64,000 nt of DNA, taken from NCBI RefSeq assembly GCF_910592395.1, contig NC_088311.1, positions 12,588,501 to 12,652,500 on the forward strand. Direction: 5' to 3'. How positions within the stretch are numbered: the stretch's first letter is position 1; every line of letters starts with the position of its first letter. The notes beneath the pieces were generated by a model. That model saw nothing but the letters and a program-made list of their open reading frames with translations. It was not told the DNA's origin and made no database searches. This stretch comes from Lineus longissimus (taxonomy: Eukaryota; Nemertea; Pilidiophora; Heteronemertea; Lineidae). This document shows, in pieces, positions 22,051-32,924 of the stretch. A program made the translations under genes and the position numbers.

Positions 22051-23894
22051 ACAATTGATCAAACCAATTGTCCACAGACTCGGACCCTGAAATGGCGTGA
22101 TGTTTGCGTGAATATAAAAGTATATCAATTGGTCCGATAAAGATGATGAGGCAATGTCAATATGCCTTGTTCCTTAGTCAGCAATATGCCCCTTTTTATA
22201 CGGAGAAGAAGGAGAACCCAGATAGGCCTTCACATGTCGGCTTCCAAATGGCTCGAACCAACTGTACTATCACTACTATAAATTTAAAATGCGTGCTCCT
22301 CCTACATGTAGCAATGTCTCGGCCAAAAAGGCACTTAGTCGACAGGCAAGCTAGAAGTTCAGCACCGTGAGGAGCTCCTTGGTAAGGCCATGTCAGGTTC
22401 CGCACACCTCTTCATATACATCAAGTATTGAAAGCTGTGGTGAGCACATAAAAAGACCATGGTCACCTTAATTTGAAAATCCCTTCATAATCAAGGGCTA
22501 CCTCCGACTAAAACAGCACCCATAAACAATTGACCACCAATTTGACCCCAGCTCCTAACTGCAGGAAAACCCAAGTCCAGCAACCAAAAGTACCAAAAAT
22601 ACATTTTTGTTTACATTTGAACTGCACACATGCGTTTGTTTACAATTTCATTTCCCGCGAAATCTCGAAAATCAGGTGACCTGCAATCGTGGATTGAAAA
22701 TAACATTTAACCTGGGTTCAGCAGGTCAGCAGGTATACCGGCAGTTCCAATCATCCCCCTACAGCCAGCTGTTCAAAAGGTAATGTTATTCACCCCACAG
22801 GGAGTGCAGGTAATTGATTAAGCCCCTGCATAACTTAACACTATAACAGCAATGGCTTGGCTTCTGTGGTAAGGAGAATCGACAGTTTTTTTACGGGAGT
22901 AACATTATTGTGTTGCTTAAAACGTCAACTTTTTACTCATGTAAGAATCGTAGTACTAATAATAACTTCAACTTATTTTCCGGTTATGATAACACAACAC
23001 GCATCTTTATGATCATGATCTTTCTCAAACTAGGCCTAACTGAATGACCTAATCGCCTTGGACGCACAACCACATATCAATCGGCCCCGACGATTAACAA
23101 CAAAGTTTTCGTGCTTTTAGCTGTCAACATCAATGGCTATAATATACTCCTGCAGAATAGTAGAATTAATAGAACTAATTTCCGAAGTTTCCAATAGTTT
23201 GAACACAAATCAGAACATCACCCATCAGCTGGACTCAGATCTGCATAAATTACGATAAATAATGAGGTCGTCGCTTCAATTTCGCAAAGAAAGTTGACTC
23301 CATTCGAAGGTTGTTTTTACCAAATTCCGTTGAACTCATCGTTATGAGGGCATTTGAACACATTCTCGTTGATCTTTTCTATAAACGTTTGAAGTTTCGT
23401 ACCAAAATACATTTCCGTAAAGGCTTAAATAAGAAAATTTGTCACTTACAAATCATCGCTCCGGTAGAAATAAAAAGGTCGCCGCCATTTTCTTGATGAT
23501 AGTTCTCCAGGTAACCTCGGCGGGAAATTTAAAGCGGGGTCATCCGGGGTCAAACAACAGTTTTGCTCACTACCGCCAACTGGTGATATAAATCGACACT
23601 GATCTATTTTATATCAAAACTTCTGTATCATGAAGTCCTTTTCAACTTTATTTCAAGCTTTTATCAGCTGGAATAGAGCTGAATTTGAGTCGAATCGCCC
23701 AAATTTTTTTCCGTAAGCAACATTTTCTGCGGTGTTTATAAGCAAGACTAGATTTGAAGTGCCTCGGTTGTATGAATATGATTACAAAATGCCCAACTTT
23801 GTCTACAGATGGCTGGATGGAAGGATGGATGGAAGGACGAACACCAATTGAATAGCTATTTGACTAGCTCCGCTGACTTTGTCAGCTGAGCTAA
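22051..23894. other. No gene; repeat 3' module at 23806-23894
   Basis: 1.75 kb without recognisable coding sequence. A B-box-like GGTTCGAGCC exists on the minus strand near 22255, but no matching A box or cloverleaf was found. At 23806-23894 a GGAT/GGAAGGA-rich microsatellite leads to GCTGACTTTGTCAGC (short hairpin) and GAGCTAAA, the 3' end type shared by other elements here. Confidence 0.5.
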
Positions 23895-24706
23895 AGATGT
23901 AATCAATCTGCTCAATCTTTGATGACGCCGAGTTTCGAAAGCAACGTTCCCCTAGTATGTACAAATGTACCATCCAAAAATGTAATCAATCTGCTCACTC
24001 GTTCTCCGTTAAATTAACGGACACCAAAATCAAGATGGCTGCCATGGCGGCCCTACTGGTCATCTGATGACGCCGAGTTTCGAAAGCAACGTTCCCCCAG
24101 TATGTACAAATGTACCATCCAAAAATGTACCGGTAATCAATCTGCTCAATCGTTCTCCGTTTAATTGACGGACACCAAAATCAAGATGGCTGCCATGGAG
24201 GCCATACTGGTCATCCGATTACGCCGAGTTTCGAAAGCAACGTTCCCCCAGTATGTACAAATGTACCATCCAAAAATGTAATCAATCTTCTCAATCGTTC
24301 TCCGTTAAATTGACGGACACCAAAATCAAGATGGCTGCCATGGCGGACATACTGGTCATCCGGTGACGTCGAGTTTCGAAAGCAACGTTACCCCAGTATG
24401 TACAAATGTACCATCCAAAAATGTAATCAATCTGCTCAATCGTTCTCCGTTTAATTGACGGACACCAAAATCAAGATGGCTGCCATGGCGGCCATACTGG
24501 TCATCCAATGACGCCGAGCTTCGAAAGCAACGTTCCCCCAGTATGTACAAATGTACCATCCAAAAATGTAATCAATCTGCTCAATCGTTCTCCGCTAAAT
24601 TAACGGACACCAAAATCAAGATGGCTGCCATGGTGGCCATACTGGTCATCCAAAAATGTAATCAATCTGCTCAATCGTTCTCCATTAAATTAACGGACAC
24701 CAAAAG
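23895..24706. repeat. 145-bp satellite, second array, about 5.5 copies
   Basis: Same unit as 12541-14209, with the same CAACGTTCCCCCAGTATG and CAAGATGGCTGCCATGG blocks. A 5-bp insertion (ACCGG) occurs in one copy at about 24130, and the last unit is shortened. It starts directly after a GAGCTAAA repeat end and leads into an ACGG-rich tail at 24707. Confidence 0.95.
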
Positions 24707-24812
24707 TTTGGTCGGGACGGCCTGACGTACGGACAGACGTACGGACGTACGGAAAACCTGAAAACATAATGCCTTCGGGGGGTCGCTTTCGCTAAAGCGG
24801 AGGCATAAAAAT
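24707..24812. mobile_element. ACGG/ACGT microsatellite and hairpin 3' tail of the satellite-bearing element
   Basis: GACGTACGGACAGACGTACG and related repeats are followed by ATAATGCCTTCGGGG, a GCTTTCGCTAAAGC hairpin and GGCATAAAAA. A right-hand ACGG microsatellite after a tandem core is the layout I recall for pearl elements. I infer that the satellite array is the core of such an element. Confidence 0.5.
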
Positions 24813-24898
24813 TATAAATAAATTGCATTAAACATAACATTTTATCGACAATGTGTCACTCATAAGAGAGATATCACACTTTTTAGGTTTCAACTTCT
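24813..24898 (+). mobile_element. R1 fragment cut by a transposon insertion
   Basis: The R1 block with GTGTCACTCATAAGAGAGAT and CACACTTTTTAGGTTTC runs to TTCTGG at 24898. The continuation CCCCCAAGAATCAGATCAGA is at 28431, after a 3.5-kb inserted element. Confidence 0.7.
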
Positions 24899-25380
24899 GG
24901 GCCCATATTCATAAAAGTTCTTAACTCAAGTGCTATAAAACCCTAAGTGGTAAACTTCCCAAAGTTCCCAACCTAAAATGGGATTGATAAAACTACTCAG
25001 CGCCCCACTTAGCCAGGTTGACCGCTTAAGTTTGAGTGTAACACTTATCTTTCTTCAAACGACGCATGAGGTACCCGTGTCACATTTTTTGTTGATTTCT
25101 GCCTATAAATTATATCATTATTCATTGATCGTGGGTGTTCAATAGTGCAAATTACCAATCATTTTTCTGTACACTATTGTATCGTCGTTGCCCAGGGATG
25201 TTAGTGTTCAAAAATGGCGTCATTAGCTAAGGCAGCAATGGATACCCCTAAGGATGACCTCATCCCCTTCCCAACGTCTCATATTATCTCCACTCATGAA
25301 ACGAAGGTCCTAGAACCCAAGTACTGTAGGCATTCGATCGACCACACTGATAACACCGTGAAATCGAAGAATATGATAAT

Positions 25381-26429
25381 AATGAAATGACCAGGGCCAT
25401 TGTGCTCACCTCATGTGGAGGAAAGATGGATAAAGAGCATGGTATTGTGTCATGTAGTGTTAGGTTTGATGTAGGTCCAAGCAATTACAATTTCCCCAAA
25501 ATGGCAAATTTACAGTACATTCGACCTCTGTGACCTTGAAAAGTAGGTCAAATCAAAGAAGACCCGGGTGACACATTGAATGGTTGTTAGAATTAGATGT
25601 ACCTATGATATAAAATTGGTGCCAATCGGGCAAGTCATTACTAGGAATAATGGCATTTTGAAGAATTTAGGATTTGGCCCCCTCCCTGGACGCCAAACGG
25701 CAAATCAGATCGCACTAAACTTCGGTACCTAAGATCACCTGACCAAGGGGTACATGTGTACTTAATTTGTGATCAATAGTCATTGCAGTTAAGAAACGTG
25801 CCATAGTTACGGCCTGACGGCGAATTTACGCCATTTGACCTCTGTGACCTTGACAAGAAGGTCAAATTAAAAACCTGTGTGACATATACAGTATGGTGGT
25901 TAGATGTACCCATGATATCAAATTGGTGGCAATCCGGCAAGAAGTTAAGGAATAATCAAATTTTTAAGGTTTTTGGATTTTGCCCCCTGGTGGTCAAGTG
26001 GTGAATCATATTGGACCAAACTTCGGTCACTGAGATCACCTGACTAAGGGGTAAATGTGTACCAAATTTGGTATCAATAGTCATTGCAGTTTAGAAACGT
26101 GCCATCGTTACATCCTAACGGCCAATTTATACCATTTGACCTCTGTGACCTTGAAAAGGAGGTCAAATCAAAAACCCGGAGGATATATGATGCACCTTTG
26201 CTAGAAGTACCTACTATATTTTTTTCAAAATTTCCCGACTACTATTAAGGGAGATATTGCATATTTTAACTTTTAACTTTTGGCCCCCTGGTGGCCAAAC
26301 CATGAAACAAATCGGACCGAAACTTGGTCTCCAAGGTGTCATTACATAAGGGTACATGTGTACCAAGTTTCAACTCAATAGCTCTAACACTTACGAAACG
26401 TGCCCTGCTAACGAATGACGGACGACGAC

Positions 26430-26468
<39 letters not shown>

Positions 26469-26517
26469 ACGCCACGGTATGGGATAAGCTCACCTCTGCT
26501 AAGAGATGAGCTAAAAA
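25381..26517 (+). mobile_element. Full-length R1 element, 1137 bp
   Basis: Starts AATGAAATGACCAGGGCCAT then TGTGCTCACCTCATGTGG. It holds about three diverged internal monomers (GACCTCTGTGACCTTGA starts), then a microsatellite of about 15 GAC units, GGGATAAGCTCACCTC and a terminal hairpin ending GAGCTAAAAA. It matches 60276-61461 along its whole length. No coding capacity; the poly-Arg and poly-Thr frames over the GAC run are artefacts. The uninterrupted site is represented, inverted, at about 33285-33300. Confidence 0.8.
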
Positions 26518-26755
26518 CAGATAATTGAGGAGTGTCATCTTGGTTCAGAAATTTGGTTCAGTTAGGTTGTCACCTTCGCAATTACTCGACTCGTGGTTGG
26601 TTTGGAAATGTTGACAGTATCACCAGCTGTTGGAATGATCCGAAAGGGTAAAAATTGTAAACCGGAGAGACGCAAGCAGTTTTAACTCAGGAGGCAGCGC
26701 GTAATTCCTCCTAGTTTCCGATCCGTGGTCATCCCTCACAAGAATAATGTTTGAG

Positions 26756-27393
26756 GAATTGAACCCGAAGCGGAGGACCTTGGTTGAGTTACCAAGACAC
26801 TCGAGGGTGGAGCTAAAATACAGTCCAAACCCGAGCCGATAGGCGAGGGTTTGGACGAAATTTTAGCTCCACCCGAGAGTGTCTTGGTAACTCAACCAAG
26901 GTCCGAAGCCGAGGGTTCAATTTCTATTCTAAAATCCCCCAAACTTAAAAAGATAGGCCACGAAAATAACTTGAATATGTGCGAATTTGGCAAATTCCAT
27001 CCATCGCCTGCCCGGAGCGCCGGTAGCGCCGTTGTTTACATTATGTTACGGCAGCGTGCATAGGAAGTCCGCATCGGCTCGCTCAAGTGATGCTAAAATC
27101 CGCGCAAATGGGCTATTTGGAGCATTTTTCTCAGCAAATATGTGTAGTGCTCATTAAAAAACTTAGGGTGGTTGATGCTTCCTTGGCTGATTTGTGTTTG
27201 AAGCAGTGTTTTGAGAGCCTCAAACTTCTGAAGTGAGCTGTGTGCATGGTTTCCACATTTTAGTGCAACCCGAGGGAACTTTGGTAGAGCATCTTGGTTG
27301 CGTGTCCAAAACACTCCACTCTCAGAACGAGGCTTATGCATTTTCCATTTAAAAATAAAAGTTGACTTTACGGTACCAAGGTATTTTAGAATT
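26756..27393. mobile_element. Palindrome-bearing repeat, copy 1
   Basis: Bases 26758-26922 form a near-perfect 165-bp palindrome: AATTGAACCCGAAGCGGAGG at the left and its complement ending GGGTTCAATT at the right, with the centre near GAGCCGATAGGCGAG. About 470 bp of sequence shared with 37743-38265 follows, ending GGTATTTTAGAATT. It lies inside the 24.9-28.4 kb element and is absent from that element's inverted relative, so it is an insertion. No recognisable protein. Confidence 0.8.
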
Positions 27394-27680
27394 GCCAATC
27401 AAAGCGATATCGCTGATATAATTATAAGTCGTTTTAGAAGTCTTGTGGATGGAGGCGATCACGAAAAACCCTTTCCCTGCGAATTGCACGCCTGTGTGCA
27501 ATTTCATGTTGCCAAGCCAACATCAACAAACTCATCTCTGATGAGCGCCGTGCTAAAAATGAATTGAAAGAACCAGTCCACTTAGAGTTAAGACTGCCCC
27601 GGAGGTGTCTCAAATCTAAGATTCGATTTGAGTGGGCAACCTGACTTAAGCATATTTATGAATATGACTTATTTTAAGTA

Positions 27681-28353
27681 CCGTATTTTGCTGCGTATAA
27701 GGCGCAGCTTTTTGACCCAAGAAAGCCCTAAAATCGGGGGGTGCGCGTTATACGAAGGTGCGTGTTATCTATGGCCTAGCCCTAGGAAGCCACCGAATGA
27801 TCACAAGATTTTTTCCATCAACTCATTTCTTTTGACAGCTTTTTTGGCTCGCAACCAAGTCGGCGCATTTTATATTTTTGCACGAAAGAAAAATCGGGAA
27901 TATCGATGCACTTTGCATAGTTCACCGATGCTAACTCGCCTGTTCTGTACGCAATACATATTAGTATCCTCATTATCATTTCAGTTACTTCTATAAATGT
28001 TTTTGAGGGTCCTTAGCGGCAATATTCAGAGCGTAGATGCGAGATAAATCCAAATCGATAAATCAGCTGATCGTGTGCCGCCATGATTTAACACCACGTG
28101 TCAACACACGAAATTGTAGTTGAGCACAACACAGTTTTTCTCTTAATGAGAAAAGCTTTATCGGTTATATCCAGTACGAGCAAGACTACCGCTGTAGTGA
28201 GATAAGAAAGAGGAACGCAGTACATTGTGTATACCTGTAGTATGTAAAATGTACTGCGTGTGATACGTAGGTGCACCTTATGTCTGGATTTTGTCTACGG
28301 ACTCAATGGGTGCGCTTTATACCCCGGTGCGTTTTATACGCAGCAAAATACGG
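27681..28353. mobile_element. Tc1/mariner-type non-autonomous element (CCGTATTTTGC ends)
   Basis: Inverted ends CCGTATTTTGCTGCGTATAA (left) and its counterpart GCGTTTTATACGCAGCAAAA at the right, with TA on both borders (27679-27680, 28354-28355). Subterminal GTGCG-TTATAC motifs are repeated. The terminus resembles widespread Tigger/pogo-like MITEs. The 673-bp body has no transposase. Confidence 0.75.
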
Positions 28354-28430
28354 TAAGTACCCCACCTAAACTTAAGATGCATTTTAGGTGCCTCACTTTG
28401 ACTTAAGTAGCTTTATGAATACGGGCCCTG

Positions 28431-31400
28431 GCCCCCAAGAATCAGATCAGACCGAAATTCATAGAGGTTACATGACATAGGGAGTCATGTGTACCAAATT
28501 TCAAGTTCATAGCTTTAGCGGTTAAGAAACGTGCCACAGTTACACCCAAACGGCCAATTTACACCATTTGACCTCTGTGACCTTGAAAATTAGGTCAAAT
28601 CAAAAACCCATAGGATATGTGATGTATCCTTGCTACCATAAAAATTTAATCGAAAACAAGTCACTTATTAGCAATTTGCACCCTTTCCCTTTTTTACTTT
28701 TGGCCCCCCCCCTTATGGCCAAGTCAAAAATCAGACCAGAACGAAATTCGGTGTCTGCGGTAATATGACAAAGGGAGTCATGTGCACCAAATATCGAGTT
28801 CATAACTTTAGCGGTTAAGAAACGTGCCACAGTTACACCCAAACGGCCAATTTACACCATTTGACCTCTGTGACCTTGAAAATTAGGTCAAATCAAAAAC
28901 CCATAGGATATGTGATGTATCCTTGCTAGGAGTACCTACCATAAAAATGTTATGGAAAACGGGTCACTCATAAGACTAAGAGAGATATCACACTTTTTAG
29001 GTTTCCACTTTCTGGCCCCCTGGTGGCCAAGTTAAGAATCAGATCAGACTGAAATTCATTGTCAGAGGTCGCCTGACCTGAGGGGTCCTGTGTACAAAGT
29101 TTCAAGTTCATAGCCCTAGCGGTTCAGAAACTTGCCACTGTTTTTGAAATACGGACGGACAATGAGGTATTGTATAGACTCACCTAGACGATGAGCCAAA
29201 AACCGGCATGACTGCATCCATTTTCAGTTGACAATGAAACCAGACACATAACATTGACTGTTTTTGGGCTTTGACAATTGTGAAGCAATAATGAAATGGT
29301 CCAGGGACCATGCGCTCACCTGGGGTAATGTAATGCATGTCATTTGCAGTGGATTGGAGAACAGTTTCTGGCTAGTTTCACCAGTTTTGATTCCATTGAA
29401 TAATATTATTCTTCTCGGCTCAATGGCACCAAAGAAAATTACCGGTACCATTTAAGAATAGCATTTTGGTTATAAAGTTGACTGAATTTCAGGGTTATTG
29501 AATGGAAAGTAGTAGACATCTGTTCAACAGTTTTGGAGTAATTCTACTAATTGGACTTAGTTGGATTTTAAAGATGGCGGCCTGGCGGCCATATTTGTCA
29601 TGGGATTTGACTGAAAATTAGGGATATTGAATACATAATCACATGAAGTTTGGTTGCAAAGCGATCATTAGTTTCGAGGTAATAGGACTGTTTAATTTTC
29701 AAGATGGCCACCTAGCGGCCATATTATGAGTGAAAATCAGGGATGTTGTAGAGAGTACATAGATATACAATCACATGAAATTTGGTTGCAATCCGACTTG
29801 GTTTAATTTTCAAGATGGCCGCCTGGCGGCCATATTTGAAGACCGAGCGGGACAAATTTTTGGGGTAGAATTAGAGGGTCCCTAGATACATGTCCTCAAA
29901 AGTTTAGAACCTTCTAGCTCAAATAGAAACGAAATGTGCCACCTATCGGTGATTTAGTGAACTTTGACCAGCTGTGACCTTAAAAGTACATCAAATCAAA
30001 AACCCGGGTGATATGTCATTCAACCTTATTAGGTACACCCACCATAAAAATTTCATCACTCTAGGTACAACCATTTGCTTCAAAAAGGCAAAATGAAATG
30101 GCCAGGGCCATTGTGCTCACCTCATGTGGAGGAAAGATGGATAAAGAGCATGGTATTTTGTCATGTAGTGTTAGATTTGATGTAGGTCCAAGCAATTACA
30201 ATTTCCCCAAAATGGCCAATTTACAGTACATTCGACCTCTGCGACCTTGAAAAGTAGGTCAAATCAAAGAAGACCCGGGTGACACATTGAATGGTTGTTA
30301 GAATTAGATGTACCTATGATATAAAATTGGTGCCAATCGGGCAAGTCATTACTAGGAATAATGGCATTTTGAAGAATTAAGGATTTGGCCCCCTCCCTGG
30401 AGGCCAAACGGCAAATCAGATCGCACCAAACTTCGGTACCTGAGATCACCTGACCAAGGGGTACATGTGTACTTAATTTGTGATCAATAGTCATTGCAGT
30501 TAAGAAACGTGCCATAGTTACGGCCTGACGGCGAATTTACGCCATTTGACCTCTGTGACCTTGAAAATTAGGTCAAATCAAAAACCCATAGGATATGTGA
30601 TGTATCCTTGCTAGGAGTACCTACCATAAAAATGTTATGGAAAACGGGTCACTCATAAGACTAAGAGAGATATCACACTTTTTAGGTTTCCACTTTCTGG
30701 CCCCCTGGTGGCCAAGTTAAGAATCAGATCAGACTGAAATTCATTGTCAGAGGTCGCCTGACCTGAGGGGTCCTGTGTACAAAGTTTCAAGTTCATAGCC
30801 CTAGCGGTTCAGAAACTTGCCACTGTTTTTGAAATACGGACGGACAATGAGGTATTGTATAGACTCACCTAGACGATGAGCCAAAAACCGGCATGACTGC
30901 ATCCATTTTCAGTTGACAATGAAACCAGAAACATAACATTGACTGTTTTTGGGCTTTGACAATTGTGAAGCAATAATGAAATGGTCCAGGGACCATGCGC
31001 TCACCTGGGGTAATGTAATGCATGTCATTTGCAGTGGATTGGAGAACAGTTTCTGGCTAGTTTCACCAGTTTTGATTCCATTGAATAATATTATTCTTCT
31101 CGGCTCAATGGCACCAAAGAAAATTACCGGTACCATTTAAGAATAGCATTTTGGTTATAAAGTTGACTGAATTTCAGGGTTATTGAATGGAAAGTAGTAG
31201 ACATCTGTTCAACAGTTTTGGAGTAATTCTACTAATTGGACTTAGTTGGATTTTAAAGATGGCGGCCTGGCGGCCATATTTGTCATGGGATTTGACTGAA
31301 AATTAGGGATATTGAATACATAATCACATGAAGTTTGGTTGCAAAGCGATCATTAGTTTCGAGGTAATAGGACTGTTTAATTTTCAAGATGGCCACCTAG

Positions 31401-32922
31401 CGGCCATATTATGAGTGAAAATCAGGGATGTTGTAGAGAGTACATAGATATACAATCACATGAAATTTGGTTGCAATCCGACTTGGTTTAATTTTCAAGA
31501 TGGCCGCCTGGCGGCCATATTTGAAGACCGAGCGGGACAAATTTTTGGGGTAGAATTAGAGGGTCCCTAGATACATGTCCTCAAAAGTTTAGAACCTTCT
31601 AGCTCAAATAGAAACGAAATGTGCCACCTATCGGTGATTTAGTGAACTTTGACCAGCTGTGACCTTAAAAGTACATCAAATCAAAAACCCGGGTGATATG
31701 TCATTCAACCTTATTAGGTACACCCACCATAAAAATTTCATCACTCTAGGTACAACCATTTGCTTCAAAAAGGCAAAATGAAATGGCCAGGGCCATTGTG
31801 CTCACCTCATGTGGAGGAAAGATGGATAAAGAGCATGGTATTTTGTCATGTAGTGTTAGATTTGATGTAGGTCCAAGCAATTACAATTTCCCCAAAATGG
31901 CCAATTTACAGTACATTCGACCTCTGCGACCTTGAAAAGTAGGTCAAATCAAAGAAGACCCGGGTGACACATTGAATGGTTGTTAGAATTAGATGTACCT
32001 ATGATATAAAATTGGTGCCAATCGGGCAAGTCATTACTAGGAATAATGGCATTTTGAAGAATTAAGGATTTGGCCCCCTCCCTGGAGGCCAAACGGCAAA
32101 TCAGATCGCACCAAACTTCGGTACCTGAGATCACCTGACCAAGGGGTACATGTGTACTTAATTTGTGATCAATAGTCATTGCAGTTAAGAAACGTGCCAT
32201 AGTTACGGCCTGACGGCGAATTTACGCCATTTGACCTCTGTGACCTTGACAAGAAGGTCAAATTAAAAACCTGTGTGACATATACTGTATGGTGGTTAGA
32301 TGTACCCATGATATCAAATTGGTGGCAATCGGGCAAGAAGTTAAGGAATAATCACATTTTTAAGGTTTTTGGATTTTGCCCCCTGGTGGTCAAGTGGTGA
32401 ATCATATTGGACCAAACTTCGGTCCCTGAGATCACCTGACTAAGGGGTTAATGTGTACCAAATTTGGGATCAATAGTCAATGCAGTTTAGAAACGTGCCA
32501 TCGTTACTAACGGCCAATTTACGCCATTTGACCTCTGTGACCTGAAAAAGTAGGTCAAATCAAAAACCCGTATGATATGTGATGTATCCTTGCTAGGAGT
32601 ACCTACCATAAAATTTTTATTGAAAACGGATCATTAATAAGAGACATATAACACTTTTTATGTTTAAAGTTTTAGCCCCCTGGTGGCCAAGTCATGAACC
32701 AGACCGGACCGAAATTCAGTGTCAGAGTACCTCTGACCTAGGGGGTCATGTGTACAAAGTTTAAGTTCATAGCACAAGCGGTTAAGAAACGTGCCACACA
32801 GGATACGGACGACAACGACGACGACGGACACAGGGCTATCGTATAGACTCCCCTAACGGTGAGCCAAAAACAATTTCCAAGAAGGCCGCCTGGAGGCCAG
32901 AAAGTAGGTCATATCGCGAAAA
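28431..32922 (+). mobile_element. Cluster of R1 copies and monomers
   Basis: Consecutive R1 monomers and two or more element starts. AATGAAATGGTCCAGGGACC at 29291 (and 30976) and AATGAAATGGCCAGGGCCAT at about 30092 (and 31777) mark left ends; CGATGAGCCAAAAA at about 29190 and GTGAGCCAAAAA at about 32865 mark right ends. A 900-bp variant segment carries three AAGATGGC..GGCGGCCAT palindromic motifs. Part of the cluster is tandemly duplicated. No gene. Confidence 0.75.
28861..32230. repeat. 1685-bp direct tandem duplication
   Basis: Bases 28861-30545 and 30546-32230 are almost identical (for example AGACACATAAC versus AGAAACATAAC near 29240/30925). Both junctions fall at the R1 phrase TTGACCTCTGTGACCTTGA, as expected from unequal exchange between two R1 monomers. 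The phrase recurs at 32231, where the unduplicated sequence resumes. Confidence 0.9.
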
Positions 32923-32924
32923 AG

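Larger units (their letters stand above)
24899..28430 (+). mobile_element. TIR element with GGGCCC-TATTCATAAA ends, carrying three nested insertions
   Basis: The left end GGGCCCATATTCATAAAAGT and the right end (reverse complement GGGCCCGTATTCATAAAGCT) are inverted repeats and interrupt an R1 copy. Removing three younger insertions (25381-26517, 26756-27393, 27681-28353) leaves about 1.08 kb with no open frame of note. An inverted relative at 32925-34978 lacks the first two insertions. The superfamily is not recognised, and a TSD is ambiguous (CTGG/CCTGG). Confidence 0.7.

Noticed and set aside
22230-22300. tRNA or SINE-type RNA polymerase III promoter (B box GGTTCGAGCC on the minus strand)
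   Set aside because: No A box at the right distance and no cloverleaf could be drawn.
29224-31140. Identical pairs of open frames at 29.2/30.9 kb and 30.3/31.9 kb
   Set aside because: They are identical only because of the 1685-bp tandem duplication, not because of protein selection.
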